A DNA stretch of 64,000 nucleotides from Cardiobacteriaceae bacterium (GTDB lineage: Bacteria; Pseudomonadota; Gammaproteobacteria; Cardiobacteriales; Cardiobacteriaceae), in the NCBI GenBank assembly GCA_030529365.1, contig JAUMXB010000001.1, positions 1 through 64,000 on the forward strand. Direction: 5' to 3'. A model generated the notes under the pieces. It was given only the letters and a program-made list of their open reading frames with translations. It ran no database searches and was not told where the DNA came from. Shown here in pieces: positions 9,001-17,784 of the stretch; the stretch's first letter is position 1; each line of letters begins with the position of its first letter. The translations under genes were made by a program, and so were the position numbers.

Positions 9001-12000
9001 GCCGCAATAATCGGGATGTGCCGTATAACGATGCGCCGCACATGATGTTTGCGGATGACAAATACTCCATTGAGCATTATGGCGACAAACTCTGGGTGCT
9101 GGATGATGACGCGGGCAATCGCATTAATGCTTCGTCGGAAGAATTCCGTTCCGCCATGCGGGCCTGGATTGAAGACAATATGCACAACCTGCGCGACGCA
9201 GGATATTTCTACGGCGAAGATGCCGAATCATTCATCGAACAATTGCTGGATGAATCCAACCCTGAAGATATTGTTGACAGTGCAGGTTTTTGGGATATTG
9301 GAGAAAACTGGATCTTGAACAGCGTCTGGGAAGACGTGTTTGAGCCGCACGGCTGGAATGTGCTGGAAACATCGGATGGGGCTATCGTGTTTGACCCGGA
9401 TGTGGTACGTGCGGCGACCGAAGAAGAAGCCGAGGTGTATTACCAAAGCCATCCCCAATCCCCGCGCGGCGCATTCCTGCCCGACAGCAATACCATCGTC
9501 CTGACCGAGAACGCTGACCTTTCCACCTTCCAGCACGAGCTGGGGCATTTTTACCTCGAGTCCATGGTGGGCTTTGCCAACGATTTGCGCCATGTCGATA
9601 CGCTGTCCGGCGGCGGCACGCTGTCGGAGACTGAGAAGCAGATGCTGCGCGATGTGGATATTCTCATGGACTGGTTCGGGCTGGATCTGGAAACGTGGAA
9701 CCGTATGACGCTGGAAGAAAAGCGCCCCTATCACGAGCAGCAGGCGCGCGGTTTCGAGGCTTATCTCATGGAAGGCAAGGCGCCCAGTCTGGAGCTGGAA
9801 GGCGTGTTCGCGCGTATGCTGACGTGGTTCTTGCATTTGTACAAGAAGCTGACCGCGCTGGATGTGGAATTGTCGGATGAGGTGCGGCAGGTGTACGGCC
9901 GCATGTTGGCAAGCGATGAAGCCATCGCCTTGGCCGAGCAGAACCGCAGTATGCGCCAGATGTTTGCGAATGCCGAAGAGGCGGGGATGACGGTAGCGGA
10001 ATTTGCCGCCTATCAGCAGGAAGGCGAAGGGGCGAGAAGTGCCGCGCTTGATGAGATGCGCGCGCGCGTTATCCGCGATGCCAAGTATTTCGGCAATGCC
10101 AGAAACCGCGCCTTGAAGGCCAAGCAGAAAGAGGCACGCGAGATTCGCGCCGAGCTGACCATGGAAGCGCGGGCGATGGTGATGCGTGAGCCGGTGTATC
10201 GTGCCTGGTCCATCCTCACCGCGAAAATGAATGCCGATACCACCATCAGCCAGGAAAAACGCACATGGACGGCGGAACTTGATCCCGCCCGCGACAGCCT
10301 TTTTGTGGCCATTGCCAAGCTGGGCGGCCTCGATGCCGCGCAGGCGAAAAGCGAATGGGGCTTTGAGGACAGTATCGCGCGCCCGCATCCGCACCATCCG
10401 GTGCTGCGCAAGTCTGGCGGTTACAGTCTTGATGACATGGCGGGGATGCTCGCCGAGCAGGGCTATCTGCCGCCGGATTACGATTTGAAGGATTTGGAGA
10501 GCCGCTTTGCCGACGAGTTTGCCGGGAATCTGCAATACAGCAACCATTACCAGCCGGAGATGGACGCCGCGCCATACGTGGCCGACCTTGCCGCCCTGCG
10601 TCTTGATCATGACAGCCTGATAGATTTGGGCTACACGCCGGAACAGATTGCTGCCCTGGGCCGCAAGGTGCGCAGGAAGGGTGGTGTGCATCCTGATTTG
10701 CTCGCGGAAGTGCTGCCCGATGCCGACGGCAATCCGGTGTACGACAGCGGCGATGCGCTGGTGCAAGACCTGCTGGCTGCGCGTCCGCCGCAAGAGGCGG
10801 TTCGTGAACTCACTGACCAGATGATGCTGGAGCGCTTCGGCGAGCTGTCTTCACCGGCAGCGATTGCGGAAGCGGCGGATATGGCGGCGCACAACGATAT
10901 TCGCCTGCGCGCCATTGCCACCGATGCCGCCATTTTGGCAAAAGCGGTGGGCGGGCAACGGGTGCTGGCGAGTGCGGCAAAGGCGGTGGCGCAACAGACG
11001 ATTGCCAACAAGGCGCTGAAGGACATCCGCCCCCACCAGTACACGCGCATGGAAACGCGCGCTGCCAAGGCGGCCGAACAGGCGCGCAGGAAGGGTGATA
11101 TTGCCACTGCTGCCGCCGAGAAGCGCAATCAGGTGTTGCAGGCATCGCTTGCCCGCGCCGCATGGGAAGCGCAGGAAGAGGCGGCCAAAATCGTGCGCTA
11201 TCTGAAGCGCATGGAGAAGCTGAATCCCAAGGTGATTGCCATCGAGTATCGCGAGCAGATCGAGGGGATACTGGAGCGCTACAGCCTGCGCACGCCATCG
11301 GGCAAGGCGCTCGCGCGCACGCAATCCCTGGCCGATTGGGTGGAGAGGCAGCGTGAGCAGGGTATCGAGCCGGATTTGCCCGCGCATGTGCTCGACGAGA
11401 TGCAGCGCACGCCGTGGCAGAACCTCAATCTGACCGAACTGCGCGGTCTCGCCGACAGCATCGCGCAAATCGAGCATTTGGGACGCCTCAAGAACAGGCT
11501 GCTCGCCAACCGCAAGCAGCAGGATTACGATGCCGTTGTCAGCCACATGGTGGGCAGCATTGTGGCCAATGCCACGAGAAGCGGCATCGAGAACCGCACC
11601 CCGACCACGCGCGGCGACAGGATGAAGGCTTCGGTGAAGCGCTTTTTGGCGTCGCACCGCAAGGTGGCGATGATTGCGCGCCTGATGGATGGCGATACCG
11701 ACGGTGGCGCTGTCACCGAAAACCTGATCACCACTGCCAACCGCGCTGCCGACCGCGAAACGGAATGGCGCGGGCAGGCGTCGGAAAGGCTCACCGAGAT
11801 TCTTGCGCCACTGATGGGCAGAAAGGATTTGAACCAAAAGCAGTCGTTCGTGATCCGTGGCGAGAAGCGCTCGTTCACCCATCAGGATATTTTCGGGATG
11901 GCGCTGAACTGGGGCAACGACGGTAACCGTCAGCGTCTCCTGGACGGCGAAGGGTGGACGGAAGCGGACATCGCGCCTCTGCTCGCGCGCCTCACCAAGG

Positions 12001-13526
12001 CCGAATGGCTGGCAGTGCAGCAGGTATGGAATTACATTGGCTCGTTCAAGGACGACATCGCCGCCAAGGAAAGACGGGTGCATGGCAAGGAGCCGGACTG
12101 GGTGCAGGCTTCACCGTTTACCCAGACCACCGCCGACGGCGAAACGATTACTTTGGACGGCGGCTATTATCCGATCAAGTACGATACCCGAGCTTCGGAA
12201 ACGGCGGCGCAACACGAAGAAGCGGAACTGGCAAAGCGGCAGATGTACGGCGCGCATACCGCCGCCACCACGCGGCGCAGTTTTACCAAATCGCGGGTGG
12301 CGGAAGTGCATGACCGCCCCTTGCGCTATGACCTTGCGGGCGTCTATCAGGGGCTGAATGACGTGATCCATGATTTGTCATGGCACGAGTGGCTGATTGA
12401 TACCAACAAGCTGCTGCGCTCCAAACGGCTCACCGACGCGATTCGCGGCCACTACGGGGCGGACACGCTTGACCAGATCAAGAACTGGGTGAAGGACATT
12501 GCCGAGGGCGATACCCAGGCCGACCGCAAGAGCATCGAGGCGCTGCACACTATCCGCAAGTATGCCTCTGTCGCCGGTTTGGGGTTTAACGTGCTGTCGG
12601 CACTGAAGCAGCCGCTGGGGCTTATGCAGTCGGTGGCGCGCGTGGGTGGAAGCGAAGTGCTTTCGAGCCTCGGGCAATACGTCGCCCATCCGCTGCGGAT
12701 GACGAAAGAGGCGCGCGCCGAATCGTCTTTCATGCGCCACCGCGCGAAAACGCGTTTCCGCGAACTGAACGAGGTGAGGAATGCCTTGGAGCAGAAAAAC
12801 CGCGTGCAGCAGTTTGTCGCCGATTACAGCTATATCCTCATCATGGCGGTGCAGCAGACGGTGGACGTGATTACCTGGCATGCCCAGCGCAACAAATCAC
12901 TGGCGGCCGGGGCATCGTTTGCCGATGCCAACGCGCACGCCGACCAGGCGGTGATCGATTCGCAGGGCAGCGGCCTGGTGAAGGATTTGTCGGCCATCGA
13001 GCGCGGCAATATCAGCCGTCTGTTTACGGTGTATTACGGCTTCATGAATACCGTGTACAACCTCGAAGCCAACGCTCTTGCCGCCCAGAAAAACGGCATG
13101 GGGCAGAAGGCGGCTACCATTCTCATGCTGGCGGTGGTGATGCCCATCCTCGATGCCGCGCTGTCGGATTTGCTGAAACCCGGCGATTCCGGCGAATGGG
13201 ATGAAGAGGACTGGGCGAAGTCGGCGGGCAAGGCGGTGGCCAACAGCCTGACCGGGCATTTCTTCGCGCTGCGCGAAATTCAGTTCAACGGCTACGGCTA
13301 TCAGGGGCCGGTGGGGCTGCGTTCGATTGCTGACGCCCATAAACTCATCGAGCAGGCGGGGCAAGGCGAATTTGACCGCGGCTTCCGGAAAGCGTTCATC
13401 AATACTGCCGGTTCGTGGATGGGTCTGCCGGCGGCGCAAATCAACCGCACGTGGGATGGCGCGGAAGCGCTGCTTGACGATAAGACCGACAATCCGCTGG
13501 CGGTGTTGTTCGGACATCAGAAATAA
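6012..13526 (+). CDS. Giant polyvalent virion protein with toxin-like, ART-like and zincin segments
   Basis: At 2504 residues this is the largest gene in the window. Segments in order: helical N-terminus with a glycine/alanine hydrophobic patch (~200-245); ~650-753 resembles phage-borne RNase-type (PBECR-like) domains (GYSHSVSRSAAHHMYTEH, RKKKDFRAISMRKYP); ~820-1000 resembles an ADP-ribosyltransferase-type domain (TPAFKAWFGDW, PLVVYHGT, FNPNQIKSA); ~1165-1190 has a zincin motif HELGH (His1175, Glu1176, His1179); long coiled coils ~1450-1900; C-terminal ~2290-2400 with ISRLFTVYYGFMN and a hydrophobic helix as in large polyvalent-protein domains. Such proteins are packaged and ejected with phage DNA and may act in the new host. 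Domain names are from pattern recognition; the coding call is certain. Confidence 0.85.
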   Translation: MNDLQQGFTQRMRLLDAWKENPDKAAELRRIARETGVPQGLVDDDVIAGHRLHGVEQQLSGLKALPAAIRNSQTFATLAQDDMPTLASIEQLSQARKRLEEAKQREAELNRPGFMSGTLSEIGLNLKKIPAAMAQNRNDQQIENLRYTMQTLDAQGSLTPEMKTFYEREMARYGGQFEEAKAEVARINAEIHALRPKDMHWAQEIIRGAVTSAPNTLAALGITLATRNPAAGAMALGATVSETSTADARLEGLGFDDAQRKGMIDGAAETLFEVMPLGRMMALYRRGGGDVAQSALKQLGKATVSDMLGENATQFVQDMNNVMHGLDQELQDAIDRHGFFSPEVLKIQGERQLIATGTSALMSGAMGSPAVVMDVMNNRERMAGDIAKNMQQEQEQDLQNLADISKAVQDSKLRERAPEIFADLAHDIAANADHPHLYLDANALHQSGLMDVIADAVPELATPMQEAAEAGGAVQIPLADYLAKIAPDAGLVASLAEHVRFEPEGLSLAEITHHAAAELEADIEARAQEMAAAEALDAEVQTVKQNILDQLNAVGRFTPEVNEKQATLAAAAYETWAARLHTTPQELFARHPLRIIGESAEGGLNQALAEHPPRGWQHSDNPQDAIRIWTEDGREAAKNEAVFWTLDNAADTGIPGTAGYSHSVSRSAAHHMYTEHGNHETEAARGQIAVTAEDLARIPEIVTSPDDIVTGFQSEQGAERVAYLKRFDDALVVYVAEASRKKKDFRAISMRKYPPTAKSENIAKNISSQSLNVRNGEGAYADDNALFQNSQEEREFAATAEQYGGEATYEAAKSAGDTELTYRQWVQVRTPAFKAWFGDWEHDPDNASKVINEKTGEPLVVYHGTIEDFDAFDPEMQGSRATSEPAFFFALKPEIANEYAIGDGGNVFPVFLSLKNPLQISQEDYGNSGAYNKILHYNFVIDAIEGDNDGLIFYDIWDNGGVDNQYAVFNPNQIKSATANTGAFSPDNDSILYQSYRRNNRDVPYNDAPHMMFADDKYSIEHYGDKLWVLDDDAGNRINASSEEFRSAMRAWIEDNMHNLRDAGYFYGEDAESFIEQLLDESNPEDIVDSAGFWDIGENWILNSVWEDVFEPHGWNVLETSDGAIVFDPDVVRAATEEEAEVYYQSHPQSPRGAFLPDSNTIVLTENADLSTFQHELGHFYLESMVGFANDLRHVDTLSGGGTLSETEKQMLRDVDILMDWFGLDLETWNRMTLEEKRPYHEQQARGFEAYLMEGKAPSLELEGVFARMLTWFLHLYKKLTALDVELSDEVRQVYGRMLASDEAIALAEQNRSMRQMFANAEEAGMTVAEFAAYQQEGEGARSAALDEMRARVIRDAKYFGNARNRALKAKQKEAREIRAELTMEARAMVMREPVYRAWSILTAKMNADTTISQEKRTWTAELDPARDSLFVAIAKLGGLDAAQAKSEWGFEDSIARPHPHHPVLRKSGGYSLDDMAGMLAEQGYLPPDYDLKDLESRFADEFAGNLQYSNHYQPEMDAAPYVADLAALRLDHDSLIDLGYTPEQIAALGRKVRRKGGVHPDLLAEVLPDADGNPVYDSGDALVQDLLAARPPQEAVRELTDQMMLERFGELSSPAAIAEAADMAAHNDIRLRAIATDAAILAKAVGGQRVLASAAKAVAQQTIANKALKDIRPHQYTRMETRAAKAAEQARRKGDIATAAAEKRNQVLQASLARAAWEAQEEAAKIVRYLKRMEKLNPKVIAIEYREQIEGILERYSLRTPSGKALARTQSLADWVERQREQGIEPDLPAHVLDEMQRTPWQNLNLTELRGLADSIAQIEHLGRLKNRLLANRKQQDYDAVVSHMVGSIVANATRSGIENRTPTTRGDRMKASVKRFLASHRKVAMIARLMDGDTDGGAVTENLITTANRAADRETEWRGQASERLTEILAPLMGRKDLNQKQSFVIRGEKRSFTHQDIFGMALNWGNDGNRQRLLDGEGWTEADIAPLLARLTKAEWLAVQQVWNYIGSFKDDIAAKERRVHGKEPDWVQASPFTQTTADGETITLDGGYYPIKYDTRASETAAQHEEAELAKRQMYGAHTAATTRRSFTKSRVAEVHDRPLRYDLAGVYQGLNDVIHDLSWHEWLIDTNKLLRSKRLTDAIRGHYGADTLDQIKNWVKDIAEGDTQADRKSIEALHTIRKYASVAGLGFNVLSALKQPLGLMQSVARVGGSEVLSSLGQYVAHPLRMTKEARAESSFMRHRAKTRFRELNEVRNALEQKNRVQQFVADYSYILIMAVQQTVDVITWHAQRNKSLAAGASFADANAHADQAVIDSQGSGLVKDLSAIERGNISRLFTVYYGFMNTVYNLEANALAAQKNGMGQKAATILMLAVVMPILDAALSDLLKPGDSGEWDEEDWAKSAGKAVANSLTGHFFALREIQFNGYGYQGPVGLRSIADAHKLIEQAGQGEFDRGFRKAFINTAGSWMGLPAAQINRTWDGAEALLDDKTDNPLAVLFGHQK

Positions 13527-13574
13527 GTGGGCATTGTGGGTATTGCCGCCTGTTTTGGCGAAGTGACGACGGGG

Positions 13575-13889
13575 CTACGCCACTACTTCCAGGCCGCGGA
13601 TATGCGCCAGTTCCTCGCCAAGATGCTCTGCTTCCCTCTTGAGATCATACGCCGATTGCAGATTCATCCAGCTTTGCGCGTCGCCCCCGAAATAGCGGGC
13701 AAGGCGCAGGGCGGTATCGGCGGTGATGCCGCGTCGCTCGCGGACAATATCGTTGATGCGGGTGGCGGGGACGTGCAGGGCAATGGCGAGCGCATGGGCG
13801 CTCATGCCAAGCGGCGCGAGAAAGTCCTCGCGCAGGATTTCGCCGGGATGGATTGGGGGAAGGCCGTTGGCGGGTGCGGGAATGCTCAT
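13575..13889 (-). CDS. higA: HigA-family antitoxin (HTH Xre)
   Basis: A 104-residue protein with the HigA/VapI signature: PPIHPGEILREDFLAPLGMSAHALA (shown as family hallmark IHPGEIL..L), a central helix-turn-helix (RINDIVRERRGITADTALRLARYFG) and a C-terminal W-x-N-LQSAYDL helix. It lies 9 bp downstream of the toxin gene, the toxin-first order typical of higBA. It is on the opposite strand to the phage late genes and converges on the end of the giant virion gene with a ~48-bp gap. It should neutralise HigB and repress the operon. Confidence 0.9.
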   Translation of the reverse strand: MSIPAPANGLPPIHPGEILREDFLAPLGMSAHALAIALHVPATRINDIVRERRGITADTALRLARYFGGDAQSWMNLQSAYDLKREAEHLGEELAHIRGLEVVA

Positions 13890-13898
13890 GCGAATCTC

Positions 13899-14174
13899 CT
13901 AGTGATAATCGGTGATTTCCACTTCATGCGCGCCATCTTGCCAGCGAAAGCACAGGCGATATTGATCATTGATGCGGATGCTGTATTGCCCCTTGCGCTC
14001 GCCTTTGAGCGCTTCCAGACGGTTGCCGGGCGGGCTTCTCAAGAAATCCAGCGTGGCGGCGCTGTCCAGCTGCTGCAACTTGCGCCGGGCAACGGCGGCA
14101 AAAGGCTCGAAGGTTTTGACGCGCTGTCCGGCAAAGAAAGCGGCAGTATCGTGGTCGGCAAAACTGTGGATCAT
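13899..14174 (-). CDS. higB: HigB-family toxin (RelE superfamily)
   Basis: A 91-residue protein of the RelE/HigB superfamily: FEPFAAVARRKLQQLD, RSPPGNRLEALKGERKGQYSIRINDQYRLCFRW and VEITDYH match the HigB pattern including the PPGNRLE loop and the C-terminal DYH histidine. Family members cut mRNA on the ribosome. It comes first in the operon with higA directly after it. The pair sits between two late virion genes in opposite orientation, so it can be expressed in the lysogen from its own promoter, as a typical phage moron. Confidence 0.92.
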   Translation of the reverse strand: MIHSFADHDTAAFFAGQRVKTFEPFAAVARRKLQQLDSAATLDFLRSPPGNRLEALKGERKGQYSIRINDQYRLCFRWQDGAHEVEITDYH

Positions 14175-14204
14175 GGAATATTTCCGGATTTGCCGAACAT
14201 CATA

Positions 14205-14219
14205 TAACGAGAAGCGTTA
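14205..14219. promoter_or_regulatory. Candidate HigA operator
   Basis: TAACG and CGTTA form a perfect inverted repeat with a 5-bp spacer, 30 bp upstream of the higB start codon. Its position and symmetry suit an autorepression site for HigA. No experimental consensus is implied. Confidence 0.5.
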
Positions 14220-14237
14220 AACCACAAGATTTTTCAT

Positions 14238-14260
14238 GCCCCTTTCGAGGGGCTTTTTTT
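14238..14260 (+). terminator. Rho-independent terminator before tail fibre gene
   Basis: GCCCC TTTC-type hairpin (GCCCCTTTCGAGGGGC) is followed by seven T on the plus strand. It lies between the higB promoter region and the tail fibre gene, so it would stop plus-strand readthrough from the late operon ahead of the fibre genes, or act as a processed leader. Confidence 0.85.
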
Positions 14261-14284
14261 ATCCCCCCCAAAAAAGGAGAGACC

Positions 14285-15733
14285 ATGACTATCTCAACCA
14301 GCGTCCGCCGCGCGGGGCCGTTCACCGGCACCGGGCAGGCGGTGGATTATCCTTTTTCCTTCAAGGTGTTTTCGCCGTCCGATGTGCGCCCATACCAGGC
14401 TGATGCCGACGGCAACGAGCGTCGCCTGCAATACAATACCGATTACAGCGTTACCCTGAACGCCAACCAGGAAACGCATCCGGGGGGCGTGGTGCGGCTG
14501 ACTGCTGCGCTTGCCCGCGGAAACCGGCTTACCATCATCAGCGAGATGCCCATCGCACAGCCCACGGTGTTTACCAACCAGGGCGGCTTTTATCCGCGAA
14601 CCCTGAACGACAGCCTCGACCGGCTGACCATTTATGTCCAGCAGCTTGAGGAAATGGTGCGCCGTTCCGTCAATACCGGGGTTAATTCGGATGGCGTGCC
14701 GGCCATCCCGCGGCCTTCTCCGGGGCGCTTCCTGCGCTGGAACCAGCAGGGGAAACTGGCCAATATCAATCTTGTGGATTTGATGAGCAATGACGCGAAC
14801 GGGGAAGACAGCAAGATCGCAACCATCGCCGCCCTGAAAAAGGTATCGGCAGCAGCGGATGCGGCCAAGCGTACCCTGGAAGGCAGCATAAGATCGGTCA
14901 ACACGGAAGTGGATAATCTGGAGCGTTCCCTGGCTGATTTGCGCAGGCTTGTCCAGACCACAGGGGGAACCGTGCCGGATGCCTTTGTGCGTCGGCTGGA
15001 GACGGCGGAACGAAATGCCACGTCGGCAACCCGTGCCGCCAGCGAGGCCAAACAGGCGGCTACCGAGGCCAGGGGCGTTGCCGGCAGGGCCTTGCCGACG
15101 GCAGGCGGCACCCTGACCGGGCTGCTCCAGCTGGACTATCACGAGCAGGGCTCGGGCTGGATGGGGATACGCTGCAACAATACCAGCAAAAATCCGGCCG
15201 GGGTGTTTCTCGATGCGTGCCGGGAAGGGACGATTGACAGCCGGCTGGGGCTTACGTTTGACCGCAACGGCAGTTCAGGCATGGCCTTGCAGCTGTCTCC
15301 CGCCGGTGATCCTGCCCAGTCACGCCGCCAGGATGTCTTGAAGGTGGATCACGATGGCATCTGGCATAAATTGTACGGGGATTTGCACCAGTATTTCGCC
15401 AGAAGCGCGGATATTTTCCATCAGCGCTTCCCTTCCCATTACAACGGGGCTGAGGTCTGGTGGCACAAGAAACTGCGTCTGAAGATCTGCATGATGGACA
15501 TCATCACGGAAGGCACCAGCAGATTCGGCGTCGGCAACGTGCATGACATCCGCCTGCCTGTCACATTCCCGGACAGAACCATGGTGATAACTTCCGGCCA
15601 TACCACCGAGCACGGATTCCCAATATCAGCCACGGCGCGCAAGGTAGGCGTCTCGCTGTTGAGAGCGCAGGGCTGGGCGCAACAACCACGGACAAAAATG
15701 TCTTTTCTCATCATAGGATATGCAGAACAATGA
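14285..15733 (+). CDS. T7-type phage tail fibre protein
   Basis: A 482-residue protein. Residues 1-~130 match the N-terminal virion-anchor domain of T7-like tail fibres (SVRRAGPFTGTGQAVDYPFSFKVF in pieces, then NQGGFYPRTLNDSLDRLTIYVQQLEEM as the end helix). Residues ~190-275 are a coiled-coil shaft rich in Ala, Glu and Arg; ~275-482 is a Gly/Ser-rich receptor-binding part with no clear match. An AAAAAAGGAGAG ribosome site lies just before the ATG. The end overlaps the next gene by 4 bp. It recognises the host surface by analogy with T7. Confidence 0.88.
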   Translation: MTISTSVRRAGPFTGTGQAVDYPFSFKVFSPSDVRPYQADADGNERRLQYNTDYSVTLNANQETHPGGVVRLTAALARGNRLTIISEMPIAQPTVFTNQGGFYPRTLNDSLDRLTIYVQQLEEMVRRSVNTGVNSDGVPAIPRPSPGRFLRWNQQGKLANINLVDLMSNDANGEDSKIATIAALKKVSAAADAAKRTLEGSIRSVNTEVDNLERSLADLRRLVQTTGGTVPDAFVRRLETAERNATSATRAASEAKQAATEARGVAGRALPTAGGTLTGLLQLDYHEQGSGWMGIRCNNTSKNPAGVFLDACREGTIDSRLGLTFDRNGSSGMALQLSPAGDPAQSRRQDVLKVDHDGIWHKLYGDLHQYFARSADIFHQRFPSHYNGAEVWWHKKLRLKICMMDIITEGTSRFGVGNVHDIRLPVTFPDRTMVITSGHTTEHGFPISATARKVGVSLLRAQGWAQQPRTKMSFLIIGYAEQ

Positions 15734-16329
15734 AAACATACTACGATCCCGATACGTGTGCATTCACGACGCTGGATACCGGTTTTCCGGTAGATGAAAC
15801 GCTCGCCAACCTTATCTGTGCATCCATTACCGGCGGCGGTGAGGTGTGGGATGAGAACGGTGTCCTACAGGTAAGCGGCGCCATGCCGGAAGCGGGCATG
15901 CGCTTTGACCGCACGAAACGCGAATGGGTGCGGGACGAAGCCCTGTGGCAACAATTGTTTGCAGACGAGCGGGCAAGAAAACTGCTGCAAGCCGCGCAGG
16001 CGGCGCAGGCGTTTATCGACAAAACGGCAGGCATCGCCGCCGTGCCGCAATTCGAACGCGAGTCCTGGGCAACGCAGGCGCTTGAAGCACAGGCGTGGGC
16101 GAAGGACAACAATGCCCCGACACCGATACTGGCAGGCATTGCGCAATCGCGCGGCGTGCCGCTCGACGTGCTGCGGCAAAAAGCGCTGGCGAAGTCGCAG
16201 GCCTTTGCCCTGCTGACGGCAGCGGTGGCCGGACAGCGCCAGGCGATAGAGGACAAAATCAACGCGGCAGAGAACATGCAGGCGCTGGATGCGGTGGTGA
16301 TTGCCTATCAGATTCCGGGGGCATCATGA
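15730..16329 (+). CDS. Tail fibre-associated/assembly-like protein
   Basis: A 199-residue protein whose ATG overlaps the fibre stop codon (ATGA), so the two are translated together. The first ~75 residues (YYDPDTCAFTTLDTGFP, GMRFDRTKREWVRDE) resemble the small domain of phage tail fibre assembly proteins. The rest is an Ala/Gln-rich helical segment (ARKLLQAAQAAQAF) with a conserved-looking middle, QALEAQAWAKDNNAPTP. The role as fibre chaperone is inferred from position and the N-terminal pattern. It overlaps the following gene by 4 bp. Confidence 0.6.
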   Translation: MKTYYDPDTCAFTTLDTGFPVDETLANLICASITGGGEVWDENGVLQVSGAMPEAGMRFDRTKREWVRDEALWQQLFADERARKLLQAAQAAQAFIDKTAGIAAVPQFERESWATQALEAQAWAKDNNAPTPILAGIAQSRGVPLDVLRQKALAKSQAFALLTAAVAGQRQAIEDKINAAENMQALDAVVIAYQIPGAS

Positions 16330-16757
16330 TCTGCATCGCTTTTTTCAAAGGGCACTCACCCTATTTGAGCGACCGCCTCATCCGCTGGATTACCAAAAGC
16401 GCCTACTCGCATTGCGAAATCGCCATCGCGCAGGGCAACGGAAACTACCGCTGCCTCTCCTCGCACGCGCGCGATGGTGGCGTGCGCGAAAAATTCCTGC
16501 ATCTTGCCCCCGAGCGCTGGGACATCGTGCCCGCCCCCATCGGCGAGAAAGAGGCGCTGTCCTTCTTCGAACAGGAGAAAGGCAGTGGCTACGACTATGC
16601 CGGCGTCCTGCGCTTCGTGTTTCCCTTCCTGCGCGCCTCGAAAACGCGCTGGTTTTGCAGCGAGTTCGTCGCCGCCGCGCTGGGCATGGAAACACCGGAA
16701 CGGCAAAGTCCGCAGGATGTGTTTGCGTGGCTTCAGTCGAGCAAGTCCGCGAGGTGA
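16326..16757 (+). CDS. Permuted papain-like amidase (NlpC/P60-type), phage
   Basis: The ATG at 16326 overlaps the previous stop codon by 4 bp and gives 143 residues. The pattern ICIAFFKGHSPYLSDRLIRW, SHCEIAI and late WFCSEFVAAALG is that of permuted NlpC/P60 (YiiX-like) cysteine hydrolases: the Cys in FCSEF is the likely nucleophile and the His in YSHCEIAI the partner. The longer upstream open frame is out of register with known family starts. It is co-translated with the fibre genes; it may trim peptidoglycan or fibre-linked substrates. Its 3' end overlaps the integrase gene tail-to-tail by 25 bp. Confidence 0.75.
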   Translation: MICIAFFKGHSPYLSDRLIRWITKSAYSHCEIAIAQGNGNYRCLSSHARDGGVREKFLHLAPERWDIVPAPIGEKEALSFFEQEKGSGYDYAGVLRFVFPFLRASKTRWFCSEFVAAALGMETPERQSPQDVFAWLQSSKSAR

Positions 16758-17707
16758 GAATCGTCCGGGTTGTAATAGACGTTCATCAGGATGTTGACGT
16801 CCTTGTGCCCGGAAATTTTCGCCAAATCCATTGGGTTATGAATCTTCTTCGCCATGCGCGACAGCGCTTCGTGACGCGTGTCATGGAAATGAATATGGCG
16901 CAGGGCAGCGGGTCGGTATTTGCGGAAAAGGGCATCCAGCGACGCCGACGAGATGGGCAGCGGCAAATCCACCAGGGCAAGCAGGCGCCTTGCCTCGCGC
17001 GACAGCGGCACGGTGCGATCCGTGCCGTTCTTTGTGTTGCGCAGGGTGGCGGTGCGCTCGCCGATGTCGTCCGGCTGGAGCTTCAAAATTTCTCCGGCGC
17101 GCATCGCCGTCTCGATGGCAAAGAGAAAGCACCACGCCACATGTTCGCGTGGCTGCTGCGGGCGGCGCTGCCCGTCATAACGGAAGGCTTCCAGAAACGC
17201 CTGCACCTCATCCGGGGTGATGCGCTGTTCGCGGGGTGGTGAGCTTTTCGGGCGCGCGACCTGGCGGAAAGGATTTTCCGGTAACGACAATCCCCACACT
17301 TTAACCGCGTGGGTGTAGGCAGCGGAAAGGGTGTTCCATTCGCGGTTGACGCTACCGGGGGCAACAGTCCGTAAGCGGGCATCGCGCCACAGCGCAACAT
17401 CCCGGCGGTTCAAGTGCTCAATGGGCTTGTCGGAGATTCTCGAGAAATTCCGCATAAAGCTGTTGAGACGCAAGATTTCTTTGGCGGCGCTCTTTTTGCT
17501 GGGCGTGACTTCGGCGAGATAACGCCGCAGGATGTCGCCGAACGACAGTGATTCATAGACTTCCAGCGTGCCGTTCTCGATGGCGATTTCCACTTCGCGC
17601 GCCCAGTGCTCGGCGTCGCGTTTGCGGGTAAAAGTCGCCGTTTGCGTATAGCCCCGCTTGCGAACAATAGCGCGGTACTTGTCACCGCGCTTTTGGATAG
17701 TCGCCAT
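16733..17707 (-). CDS. int: Tyrosine-type phage integrase
   Basis: From the ATG at 17707 (MATIQKRGDKYRAIV) the protein has 324 residues; an ATG eight codons upstream is less likely. The N-terminal part is an AP2/Arm-like domain (KRGYTQTATFTRKRDAEHWA), then a SAM-like core-binding domain, then the catalytic domain with Arg203 (AMRAGEIL), His275 and Arg278 (HDTRHE), His301 (SGHKDVN) and Tyr311/312 (VYYNPDD). It lies beside the 3' end of tRNA-Leu and reads away from it, the usual arrangement for integration into a tRNA gene. All catalytic residues are present, so it should be active. Confidence 0.93.
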   Translation of the reverse strand: MATIQKRGDKYRAIVRKRGYTQTATFTRKRDAEHWAREVEIAIENGTLEVYESLSFGDILRRYLAEVTPSKKSAAKEILRLNSFMRNFSRISDKPIEHLNRRDVALWRDARLRTVAPGSVNREWNTLSAAYTHAVKVWGLSLPENPFRQVARPKSSPPREQRITPDEVQAFLEAFRYDGQRRPQQPREHVAWCFLFAIETAMRAGEILKLQPDDIGERTATLRNTKNGTDRTVPLSREARRLLALVDLPLPISSASLDALFRKYRPAALRHIHFHDTRHEALSRMAKKIHNPMDLAKISGHKDVNILMNVYYNPDDSHLADLLD

Positions 17708-17784
17708 ATCTGCCCCCGAATCTTGGTGCAAATATGGTACACAGAGGGCGCAAAAATCTACAAAAAAACGACAGGAATATTCAA

